From positions 1-20,443 of the forward strand of contig AVPN01000816.1 in assembly GCA_000695325.1 (NCBI GenBank): a DNA stretch of 20,443 nucleotides. Direction: 5' to 3'. Shown one piece after another: positions 1 to 8,701 of this stretch. The notes under the pieces are model-generated. The model had not been told where the DNA came from. It saw nothing but the letters and a program-made list of their open reading frames with translations, and did no database searches. This DNA comes from Pleurobrachia bachei (Eukaryota > Ctenophora > Tentaculata > Cydippida > Pleurobrachiidae). The position numbers and the translations under genes were made by a program. The first letter of the stretch is position 1. Every line of letters starts with the position of its first letter.

Positions 1-1867
1 GGCCACTGTCCATCCTTTGTTTCCCAGTTGGACAGTGCTTGTTGCTCCTCAAATGGCGAGGAGCAGGTCAGCAATGACGAAAGACCATGCCATGTATCGC
101 CGTCTACCTTAAGCCCTCACTGTAGGCAGGAATGCTAAATAAGCAGCAATTTGGACCGCCATTGATAAGAAATATCCAATTGAAGCGACAGGAATGATCT
201 TATCCCACGCATAGTTGATCCCATGATAACATAGATAGATAACGCACCACAAGATTATCTGAGCAAGTGTTTCTAGAAACAAGATTTTATGAAGAAGAAG
301 AGTTAACAATTGATCTTTAATGCTAACTTTCTCTTGCTCGTTTTCCAATACCCTCCCTTGACTACTGTCAGGATCACTGTCGAACCCCTTCCAATCTATC
401 TTGTTAATTTGTGCAATCCTGCGGAAAGAAGCTTCAGCCTGGGCCACCTTCCCCCTGATTATGTCAGACCGAGGGGACTCAGGCAGGAAAACGAGGGGTA
501 TATTGAACACAAACAAAAAGATGATGGTCATGTAGAAGGATTTTCTCCAGTCAGAAACGAGACTCGAGGCAATAAGTGGCACCGTTCCAAATGACGTCAT
601 TGACATTCCAACGGCCATTGTAGCTTCTCTGAACCTGAAAATAAAATACTCCTTGGCCAACCTTTCATTTCTAACATGAAGGCGAATTTCCTGAAAACGT
701 GTCATTGAAGTGGTTTGTGAAGGAGCAGGTTGTTTTGTGCGCGGCTCTCATTGCCCCTTGCAACCAGAAACGGGACAAGAAAGAGTGCTACACATAGTCA
801 CTATATCCGTTTAGATTTCTAAACCCATTTGCCTTTTTGCAAAAGACATTCGGCTGAAGGCCTTCGGCCTTCGGCCTTCATCCGGGTGGGGAAAAAATAA
901 TCATTAGTTACCTAGAGGGGATCAAGTCGGATGCGAGGACATACGTGCCCATAAGCAGCGAATAAAGCCCAAAGCCCTGGACGAATCTCACAGCTATAAG
1001 TAGCGGATAACCATTGCAAAACACTCCTCCAAAACTCGACAATAAAATAACAGTGCTCCCACAAAGCACAGTCTTCTTGGCCCCGAACAAGTCATACATC
1101 AATCCTCCAACGAAAATACCAAACAGTCCTCCTCCAATGGGCATGGACGCCACAGTGTCCTTGATTAGGGGAGATGCACAGGTGAGGTTGAAGTCCAAGA
1201 TGTAGGATGTGCGATGTGAACGGGGTACCCAGTAGAAATCAACGTCTTGTTCCCAGTCGGGCACATCACACGGAGATTCAATGGAATCCTGTAAAAACTC
1301 ATCTTAGTTTTTTAGCCACTATGTATAATTATAAAGCTCATTTTTTTGAACTGTTCAGGCCCACGAAATTTCTGATGCACAAGAAAATTGGGGGTGCAGG
1401 TGAAGAGTTAAAAAATGGACTTTACGGTTTTTGATTTACCTTGCTATTTTGACACTCTAGAGATAAGCATTTCCAATCAGTGGGGCTTTCTCCTGAAAGT
1501 AAAACACGTTATAGAATTCATTTCCTGCTGTTAAAATTCCAACGCTCAGGTTGAGGACGAGATGACTGGTCTAGCGAGACAGGGCCGAGGGAAGGTGCAG
1601 AAAGTCAGGAAAAAAACGAAAGAAATAATTTCCTCTCAGCTTATTTGGCATATTCATTAGTGACATAGACACCCATGGTGCGACCCACACATACATGTGG
1701 GGGTCGCACCAGTTGTCACTAAGTATATTCATACCTATAAACGAGACGGAGAAAAGAATAACAAATTCAATCAGCAGACCTAAAAACGGAGACAGGGCGA
1801 ACACAATCCATGTTGGTCTCACGCTCACACAGACCTCTTCGAGTGCTGTGGCAGCTAGACTTGGCAT
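1..1867 (-). pseudogene. SLC22-like organic solute carrier, left copy, decayed and cut by the window edge
   Basis: Four exons on the minus strand join in phase: 1867-1735 (start ATG 1867-1865), 1492-1440, 1288-912 and 634 downward; each intron is GT-AG. Exon 1 gives membrane helix 1. Exons 2-3 give a cysteine-bearing extracellular loop (ESPTDWKC, FNLTC) and then the MFS loop motif GGLMYDLFGAKK. Exon 4 carries PESPR, the signature after helix 6 in the SLC22/sugar-porter group. Known family role: twelve-helix plasma-membrane carriers of organic ions; the substrate cannot be read here. The frame stops at TAA 111-109 (362 residues against a usual 500-600), yet the same frame beyond it reads GRRRYMAWSFVIADLLLAI, a typical SLC22 loop and helix 9, before a second stop (TGA 51-49). 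Hence I call it a pseudogene. A splice donor at 120-119 (GTGAGG) that would skip the stop is the alternative. Confidence 0.72.
1650..1732. mobile_element. small hairpin MITE in intron 1 of the left SLC22 copy
   Basis: Inverted arms (GTGACATAGACACC ... GGTGCGACCC and their complement) meet around 1690. The octamer ATATTCAT lies directly on both sides (1650-1657 and 1725-1732), as expected of a target-site duplication. The right repeat overlaps the exon 1 splice donor region, so the intron starts GTATGAATAT. No coding capacity. The 8-10 bp duplication suggests a hAT- or Mutator-type mover; that assignment is inference. Confidence 0.6.
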
Positions 1868-1921
1868 GAGCAGTCAACTGGGAAACCAAATCTAAATGGG
1901 AGGATGGATTCCCAATATATA

Positions 1922-2143
1922 GGAGGCAATTTGTGATTTGCGGGCGCTCACTATTATAGTCTATAATAGACGCAGTACTCACGCACTATAGACGCACTAT
2001 AGACGCATTATAGACGCATTTTTATAAACGCGAAGGCCGAAGCAGTATAGCCGCATGCGTCCATGCTGCTGCTATATTCCGTCTATATTCCGTCGACTAT
2101 AGTGCGTCTATAATAATGAGCGCCCGCAAATCGCAAATTGCCC
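1922..2143. mobile_element. MITE upstream of the left SLC22 copy
   Basis: About 222 bp with terminal inverted repeats of some 37 bp. Left end reads GGCAATTTGTGATTTGCGGG, and the right end, read on the other strand, GGCAATTTGCGATTTGCGGG. Inside are short tandem TATAGACGCA units. The equivalent region upstream of the right copy lacks it, so it inserted after the duplication. The flanking duplication is unclear because the right copy has its own extra sequence there. Confidence 0.6.
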
Positions 2144-2311
2144 TTACAGGATACTGATAGTTATATTGCTTGTCTAATGAATGGATAATTGTGTGCATTT
2201 ATATAGGGGAGACTTGACCCATATGAACCACTATCTTGTTTAGGTCTGTCCTGTTCAACGATTTAGTCTAATACCTAAAATTTTTTGGTAGATGGTCATT
2301 AAATCATTCAT

Positions 2312-2317
2312 TTTATT
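2312..2317 (-). promoter_or_regulatory. polyadenylation signal of the right SLC22-like copy
   Basis: AATAAA on the minus strand, 15 nt after the stop codon; a normal place for an animal poly(A) signal in a gene with a very short 3' UTR. Confidence 0.5.
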
Positions 2318-2332
2318 TCCCCAATGTGTCAT

Positions 2333-4065
2333 TTAAAGCTTAAAATAAGCCCTTAGTAGAGATATGCCCATGGTTTCCGGCAGGAGATAGGAAAACACTG
2401 CCCCTACCAAGCATAGACCAACCAGGACAGGAATGATCTTATCCCGCGCATAGTTGATCCCGAAATAACATAAGTAGATAACGCAACACAAGATTATCTG
2501 AGCAAGGGTTTCCAGGAACAAGATTTTATGTAAAAGAAAAGTTAACAATTGATCTTTAATGCTAACTTTCTCTTGCTCGTTTTCCAATACCCTCCCTTGA
2601 CTACTGTCAGGATCACTGTCGAACCCCTTCCAATCTATCTTGTTAATTTGTGCAATCCTGCGGAAAGAAGCTTCAGCCTGGGCCACCTTCCCCCTGATTA
2701 TGTCAGACCGAGGGGACTCAGGCAGGAAAACGAGGGGTATATTGAATACAAACAAAAAGATGATGGTCATGTAGAAGGATTTTCTCCAGTCAGAAACGAG
2801 ACTCGAGGCAATTAGTGGCACTGTTCCAAGTGACGTCATTGACATTCCAACGGCCATTGTAGCTTCTCTCAACCTGAAAAATGAAAATTAAATACTCCTT
2901 GGCCAACCTTTCATTTCTAACATGAAGGCGAATTTCCTGAAAACGTGTCATTGAAGTGGTTTATGAAGGAGCAGGTTGTTGTGTGCGCGGCTCTCTTTGC
3001 CCCTCGCAACCTGAAACGGCACTCGAGAGAGTGCTACACATAGTCACTGTATCCGTTTAAATTTCTAAACCTATATGCCTTTTTGCAAAAGACATCCGGG
3101 TGAAGGCCTTCACCCGGGCCGGGCGGGAAAAAAAATCATTAGTTACCTAGAGGGGATCAAGTCGGAGGCGAGAACATACGTGCCCATAAGCAGCGAATAA
3201 AGCCCAAAGCCCTTGACGAATCTAACTGCTACCAGTAGCGGGTAACCATTGCACAACACTCCTCCAAAACTCGCCAATAAAACAACAGTGCTCCCACAAA
3301 GCACAGTTTTCTTGGCCCCGAACAAGTCGAACATTAATCCTCCCACAAAACTACCAAACAGCCCTCCTCCAATGGGCATGGACGCCACGGTGTCCTTGAT
3401 TAAGGGAGATGCACAGGTGAGGTTGAAGTCCAAGATGTAGGATGTGCGATGTGAACGGGGTACCCAGTAGAAATCAACGTCTTGTTCCCAGTCGGGCACA
3501 TCACACGGAGATTCAATGGAATCCTGTAAAAACTCATCTCTAAAAACTCACCTGTAAAAACTGATGCACAAGAAAATTAGGGGTGAAGAGTTAAAAAATG
3601 GACTTTACGGTTTTTGATTTACCTTGCTATTTTGACACTCCAGAGATAAGCATTTCCAATCAGTGGGGCTTTCTCCTGAAAGTAAAAAACATTAGAATCG
3701 CTGTTGCTAGAATTCCAAAGCTCAGGTTGAGGTGACTGGTCTGGTGAGATAGGGCCTAGGGAAGGTGCAGAAAGTCAGGAAAAAGTGAGTGAAAGAAATT
3801 ATTTCCTCTCAGCTTATTTGGTAATACCAAATTGGTATATTCATTGGTGACATAGACACCTGGTGCGACCCCCGACGCGACATACATGTGGGGTTCGCAC
3901 CAGGTGTCTATGTCACTATAGTATATTCATACCTATAAACGAGACGGAGAAAAGAATAACGAATTCAATCAGCAGACCTAAAAACGGAGACAGGGCGAAC
4001 ACGAGCCATGTTGGTCTGACGCTCACACAGACCTCTTCGAGTGCTGTGGCAGCTAGACTTGGCAT
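2333..4065 (-). CDS. SLC22-like MFS transporter, right copy, shortened by loss of central helices
   Basis: Exons 4065-3933, 3675-3623, 3523-3147 and 2873-2333 join in phase with GT-AG introns, giving 367 residues and TAA at 2335-2333. Visible parts in order: helix 1 (FVILFSVSFIG), a cysteine-rich extracellular loop, loop motif GGLMFDLFGAKK between helices 2 and 3, helices 3-6, PESPR, a charged cytoplasmic loop (SDPDSSQGRVLENEQEK), helix 7, then a helix ending LPETMG, the hallmark of the end of helix 12. Between FGINYARDKIIPV and LVGLCLVG about 150-200 residues expected from the family (helices 8-11) are absent, so it encodes about eight helices. The start is the only ATG before helix 1 and is shared with the left copy. 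The reading frame is intact, but a transporter of this shape is probably not active in the ordinary way. AATAAA lies just past the stop. Confidence 0.8.
3835..3930. mobile_element. same hairpin MITE in intron 1 of the right SLC22 copy
   Basis: The arms 3846-3870 and 3892-3916 are nearly perfect inverted repeats, beginning GGTGACATAGACACCTGG. The ten bases GTATATTCAT flank it exactly at 3835-3844 and 3921-3930. Same place and orientation as in the left copy, so inserted before the gene duplicated. Confidence 0.65.
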
Positions 4066-4438
4066 GAGCAGTCAACTGGGAAACCAAATCTAAATGGAAA
4101 TTGGAAGGATCGAAGGCCAAGGATGGATTCCCAATATACATATATATATATTTACAACAAAGTAATAAACTGTATTTAGGACGCTACACATGTTTCATCG
4201 CAACCCTTACGGGAAACGAATATATATTTAACTATATAACCTCTTTAGGGGCTTACAGGATACCGCGCCGATAGTCTAATGAATGGATAATTGTGTGCAT
4301 CTATACTTACTTTTGACCTGACATGCAGCTGAATCTATATCATGCAGCTGATCCTATATGAACGTCAGTGAAAAGAAGAGAGTTAACCCCGTTCCTGCAG
4401 AAGAGTGCTCAATCACTGGTGTGACTGTGAGAGCGTGG

Positions 4439-4488
4439 GACAAATCAAACAAGTTCTTATATCGATATAAGAACTTGTTTGTTTTGTC
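4439..4488. repeat. 50-bp near-perfect palindrome
   Basis: Bases 4446-4481 form a perfect 36-bp palindrome centred on ATCGAT (arm CAAACAAGTTCTTATATC). One mismatch pair later it continues to 4439-4488. It could be a very short fold-back element or a hairpin-forming site; the 13-base direct repeat ending at 4500 is close to its right edge. Confidence 0.85.
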
Positions 4489-4659
4489 TATATGAACGTC
4501 GAAGTTTGAAGTTCGAAGTGGTGGCCGTTGATTCAGCGGTATCTAAGCGACAGTCTGCTCCTTCATAAAACACTTTACATGACGAAAGGTGTAACCTGTT
4601 GCTCACACTTTTCGAGCTTTTATTGGAAGTTTGTTAATATTTTCGAATGACTTTGAACA

Positions 4660-4715
4660 TTCCAGTCCCCATAGTTACCTATTCAGTTGCCATGGCAACC
4701 GTGTTCTTGACGTTA
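4660..4715 (-). repeat. diverged inverted copy of the paired X-box repeat
   Basis: Read on the minus strand it aligns with the repeat at 13651-13690. It keeps a perfect RFX-type X-box dyad GTTGCCATGGCAAC (4686-4699) and a second, weaker dyad GTCCCCATAGTTAC (4665-4678) seven bases away. It lies about 600 bp upstream of the start of the right SLC22 copy. Confidence 0.6.
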
Positions 4716-5644
4716 AAAGAGGCGAATAGTTTCGGTCGGTTCCCGTATATTATACATACTTGTTGCGTTGGTCTGGTATAAACTATACTGGCGGAAATAA
4801 ATCATATGATTCATATCTTTGTTATGGGCATTATTATATGGGAATTGGGCTTATAGGGTTCTGGGAGTGTGAGGTGTTGTTTAATGATCAATCTAGGCTA
4901 CCAATAATGGTTACCATATGGCTACCAATATTGGTTACCATACAAGTAGTTGGTAGTAGTCATTGGTTACCATACTGAATTGACCGGTCAATTACTGACC
5001 TAGTTCACTGCATTCTGGAGAATTACCACTCCACACAAAGGTATCTGTGCTACAGCTACGTTCTGACCCTGATCCTACTAGTACGTAATGGCCCATGCAG
5101 GATAATGTGACTGTAGGCCCAGCCAGTGTAGCATCCCAACTGCCTTGTACACACAGTAAACACAGGACATGCGGACATGTAAAGTTCAGTTGGTTGACTG
5201 ATCATGTTTACCATTATTATTATTCGTTACCATGTTTACTATGACAACTATCAGACTGAAATTCTTGGACAGAAGGCCGTAAGTTCTCCAATTTTCGTTA
5301 GAAATGCAAATGGCCGCACGACCTTTTACGGTAATATAGGAGTTCTTGGTGTTCGAGCAAAATAGGGCTAATTAGCTTTAGCGGTTTTCAGACCGCTAAT
5401 TAACGCTAATTAGCGGTCACAAAAAGCGATAATGAGCGCTACCGCTATTTTAAAGCTTTTTGTAACCGCTAATCGGGAAAAATTAGCGGTCAAAAATAGC
5501 GCTATTAAATTTAACACTTAATAAATAGCGCTAATATGCGCTAATTAGCGCTATTATCAAAATTGATTCATTTTGTTCGGACCGCTAATTAGCGCTTTTT
5601 GCTTTATAATCAATGTATAAAATACGTTATGATTGGCTAATGTA

Positions 5645-5765
5645 CAGTCGGACCCCTATTTAACGGCCCCCCATTTAGCGGCACCCCCATTTAACGGCAG
5701 GATAAATTTCCCCCAAATATTTTTGAAAATTTTTTTTTTGAAATTTTTTCAAAGTTGTCCGACTG
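5645..5765. mobile_element. Tigger/pogo-like MITE, 121 bp
   Basis: Terminal inverted repeats CAGTCGGAC / GTCCGACTG with TA on both sides (5643-5644, 5766-5767), as for Tc1/mariner-pogo elements. Inside are repeated CCCATTTAACGGC-type units, which I know from Tigger-like ends, and an AT-rich tail. It carries no transposase and sits inside the AGCGCT array, so it is younger than the array. Confidence 0.75.
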
Positions 5766-6278
5766 TATATCACGTGACCAAAAACCGCTATTTTAAAAAT
5801 TACCGATCACGCTATTTAGCGCTATTTAGCGCTAATTAGCACTGATTAGCGCTATTTTGTAAATATCAAACGTTTATTTTGCAAAAATCGCTAATTAGCG
5901 CTTATAAGCGCTATTATTAACTTAAAAATAGCGCTTATAAGCGCTATTTGCTTATAAATAGCGCTAATTAGCGCTAATTCTTGCTATTTCTAAAATTGTT
6001 CATAGCGCTATTTTATAAAAATCAAACGTTTATTTTGTAAATAGCGCTAATTGGCGCTTAAAAGCGCTATTATCAATTGAAAACAATAGCGCTTATTAGC
6101 GCTAATTAGCGCTAATAAACGCTATTTATAAAGTTGTTAATAGCGCTAACTAGCGCTAATAAGCGCTATTTAATAAAACTTGGTGGTTTATTTTGTGAAT
6201 AGCGCTAATTAGCACTAATAAGCGCTATTTGGTTATAAATAGTGTTAATTAGCGCTATTTTAAAAATTGTTAATAGCG

Positions 6279-6299
6279 CTCTCTCTCTCTCTCTCTCTC
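6279..6299. repeat. CT dinucleotide run
   Basis: About ten CT units beginning in the last AGCGCT before them; probably grew by slippage from the array. Confidence 0.9.
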
Positions 6300-6432
6300 G
6301 AGTGCCTAATAGCGCTAATTAGCGCTTATTAGCGATATTTTATAGAACGGGTATAGAACCTAAGCGTTTCTTTTGTAAATAGCGATAATTAGCGATTATT
6401 AGCGCAGTTATCAACTTCATAAATAGCGCTAA

Positions 6433-6919
6433 TTCATTCAAATGACTAAAAATGAGTATGAGTGAACCGAACCTTCCCGATAAGATAGGAAGATTATTCC
6501 GGTTGCGTTGGATTCGTCCTGGAAAGCTGATTCAGAAAAAACTCCGTTACCCCCTTCCAGGTGTCTATGTCACCAAGTTATATGAGGGGTAAATTTTTAT
6601 CTGAGACGTCATATAATTAGTTTTTTGACTAACTGTATGACGATTCTCTTCGAGATTAATAATTATATGCTGTTGCTATAAGTGTAGCTGCTGTGTGCTA
6701 GAAGACTAACATGTGCTCACTCAATATAACATCCTTCACAAATTAGATATCTAGTGTAAAAACCTTGATACTCGGCTGACGTCTCTAAACTCCCACAATT
6801 GAGTATTGGTCTACCCTACCAATCGATTAGTTAACTGAGTTTGCCTGACACTTCAAGAAGGGCCAGCTCGTCAGTATACTGTGCAGTCTGGGGCTAGACC
6901 ACAGACGGACACTAATTGT
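6433..6919. other. non-coding stretch
   Basis: Apart from the solo MITE arm at 6557-6574, I see nothing with a recognisable function. One short frame (about 6489-6588, plus) could be a decayed coding scrap. Confidence 0.5.
6557..6574 (-). repeat. solo arm of the intron-1 hairpin MITE
   Basis: CCAGGTGTCTATGTCACC is the exact complement of the arm at 3846-3863. No second arm lies nearby, so this is a fragment or a rearranged copy elsewhere in the locus. Confidence 0.55.
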
Positions 6920-7400
6920 AAGAGATACAAATAGGAGAGGTTATTGAAAGACTTCGTATGAACGAAGGGGACACAATAACTCGAGAAGAGAATGGACATC
7001 ATTCAGCAATCGACATCACACTGGTGTCGCGACTTCCACAGCCCCTCGGCCTCACCGAAAAACAGGTATTCATCAATTTGGATCGGATCACTTCCAAATA
7101 ACATTTGAGAACAACAGGAAAACGGAACCAAAAAAAGGAACATCCTCAAATTAGACAGAGAAATATTCAAAAGCGAAATTTGCGAAAATATTTTGAATCT
7201 GGAACCTCTTACTAGTAACCAAAACAGGACTAGATGGAATTGGAAAGATGGGGAACATGTTCAAAACCATTGAAAATACAAGGTCGACAAAATTATTCGA
7301 GAAATCCGAGCCGTGGTTCACGAAAGAACTGAGGATTGAAAGAGCTCCATGTTCCGAGAAGAAAAATTAAAGAGAAACAGAAGACACATTTTGTACTGAA
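6920..7400 (+). mobile_element. LINE (non-LTR retrotransposon) endonuclease fragment
   Basis: Plus-strand frames spell SAIDITLVS (7003-7029), GSDHFQITF (7080-7106) and PWFTKEL (7311-7331), in that order and at roughly the spacing usual in LINEs. The first two are the C-terminal active-site motifs of the APE-type endonuclease; PWxxxEL is the start of the link to the reverse transcriptase. The pieces lie in more than one frame and no reverse transcriptase follows, so it is a broken fragment truncated at both ends. I cannot name the clade; Jockey/I-like groups carry similar motifs. Confidence 0.68.
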
Positions 7401-8204
7401 ACATATGTAAACTGTTGAACTAAAACTTCCCTGTTTTAATTGCAGTGGTCTAAAAAAATTATTTTAAGTTTGAATTGCTGGCGAGTTAATGGATTCTAAA
7501 AGAATTCTAACCAATCAGATAAATGCATTGGTCACTAGAGCCAAGTCATAAATGCTCTCAAAATATTTTTGCTAGGGTCCGCCGCCCGGTAACTTGCCAT
7601 GCAGCACACTACAGTCTCTCGTTTTCGCGATGAACCGTCTAACCTCCAACTTATTCTCAATTTACCCTTCTCCAATCCAACTTGCTCGACGCCCATCGGT
7701 CCGGTGTGAGAGACAACTGATACCGGGATGACTCGAGCAAAGAGAACTGAATCGAACAGTTGGTTACGATGCCCCTTGTCAGCGCGCGCGAAGGTCGCCT
7801 AAACCGCGGGAAAGTTGCCGAGATCGCTGATCTTAGCGATGGAGGCTGCGCGCACTTTCAATACACAGAAGCAGGTCGCGCGTTACATCAAGTTGGATTG
7901 GAGCTGGGTAAATTGAGACAACAATGTGGCCATTATCATGTTCCGACACACTACAAAGAGATTTCGTATCCAAAAAGTTTGTTTTGTTCAAACTCAATTT
8001 TTTTTATTTTACTCACCGTCGCGGGGCGCGGGGAAGCAGGGTCGAACACGGCAACAAAAAGTTGAATGAGATTGTTACTTTCGTAACCCTTTCCCAGTTC
8101 CCAGGCGACATCTTCACTTCCCAGTTCCCAGGCGACATCTTCACTTCCCTGCAGTTCCACACAGTACTACTTTGCTCTTGCTTGCCTCCCTTGATCTCCC
8201 CCCG
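7401..8204 (+). other. stretch with a possible first exon but no firm gene
   Basis: A short open start at 7839 (MEAARTFNTQKQVARYIK, to a possible donor at 7909) and an overlapping frame from 7760 to 8065 are both open; neither resembles a family I know. GC-rich CpG-bearing sequence at 7770-7880 could be promoter DNA for the small gene that follows, but no core promoter motif is clear. Confidence 0.35.
8105..8151 (+). repeat. 27-bp tandem repeat, with a third copy at 8682-8701
   Basis: GCGACATCTTCACTTCCCAG at 8105-8124 is repeated at 8132-8151 with one change and again exactly at 8682-8701. The third copy ends in the AG that would serve as splice acceptor for the coding block starting at 8702. 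Confidence 0.75.
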
Positions 8205-8650
8205 ATGAGCAGTCGAATCAAGACAAACGGGTTAGTGACCTAATATAACGTAGTAATTTAGTAAAACAAACCCGCCTAAATAGGCACCCACTCCCCCTGC
8301 TCCCCCGAATAAAAACCAAACCCAAACGCAGGATCCCTGGACGTGGTCGTGGTCCAAACGCTAGGAGAGGAAGGAGGATACCATTCGTGGTCCAGCGAGC
8401 CAGAGCAGAACGACAACGAATCGAGTAAGACACACTCCTCGCTCCATCCCCAATAAGTTACATCCCTATACCACTTTTAACCTCCAATATGACCCCACAT
8501 ACAACCACTACTAACACACATCAAACCTATCCCAGATCAAGAAAGACGGGAGGAGCAGTTTACCTTTTCAACTTATCCCCCATAAACAAGCAGGAGATAG
8601 ACAAGTTGATGATAGATATATTACCAACGAGGCATATTATAGTGGGCTGA
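8205..8650 (+). CDS. candidate small arginine-rich protein, three exons, unknown family
   Basis: Exons 8205-8230, 8284-8424 and 8536-8650 join in phase through GT-AG introns (donors GTTAGTG and GTAAGAC; the second intron has a pyrimidine-rich end), giving 93 residues. The start MSSRIKTNG is the first ATG that fits. Residues about 15-55 are very basic with RG pairs (RRIPGRGRGP, RRGRRRIPF); the end (GGAVYLFNLSPINKQEIDKL) looks folded and non-basic. Such RG-rich stretches are typical of RNA- or DNA-binding proteins, but I do not recognise the family. The whole model rests on phase agreement and composition, and it may instead be part of a decayed mobile element that includes the next block. Confidence 0.4.
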
Positions 8651-8701
8651 CTATCCTGAAACCATCTGAGAAATCGGGGGTGCGACATCTTCACTTCCCA
8701 G

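Larger units (their letters stand above)
4311..5340. other. non-coding stretch upstream of the SLC22 pair
   Basis: No convincing gene on either strand. It holds a long palindrome, an X-box-like repeat copy (both listed separately), a direct repeat CTATATGAACGTC at 4353-4365 and 4488-4500, a short tandem ATGCAGCTGA pair near 4323-4352, and at 4905-4976 three imperfect units of TTGGTTACCATA. Confidence 0.6.
5366..6432. repeat. array of AGCGCT / TAATTAGCGCT palindromes
   Basis: Over about 1.07 kb the hexamer AGCGCT and its neighbours (GCGCTAATTAGCGC, TTAGCGCTATTT) recur every 10-40 bases, separated by AT-rich spacers. The motif is its own complement, so both strands look alike. There is no fixed unit length. 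The left edge has a variant, ACCGCTAATTAGCGGT. No gene inside. It is interrupted by a TA-flanked MITE and a CT run. Confidence 0.8.

Noticed and set aside
310-594. Plus-strand open frames opposite the SLC22 exons (also 2549-2815, 1014-1205, 3249-3440, 1695-1895, 3863-4093)
   Set aside because: They are shadows of the minus-strand exons, which have phased splice sites and family motifs.
841-890. CTTCGGCCTTCGGCC repeats in intron 3 of the left SLC22 copy as a regulatory hairpin
   Set aside because: The equivalent place in the right copy has a different GC-rich repeat; looks like local slippage.
4760-4978. 72-codon plus-strand frame at 4760-4978
   Set aside because: Low-complexity AT-rich sequence with short TTGGTTACCATA repeats; no splice sites or family resemblance.
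5366-6432. AGCGCT array as a CRISPR-like array
   Set aside because: No constant repeat length, no unique spacers of even size, and the context is animal nuclear DNA.
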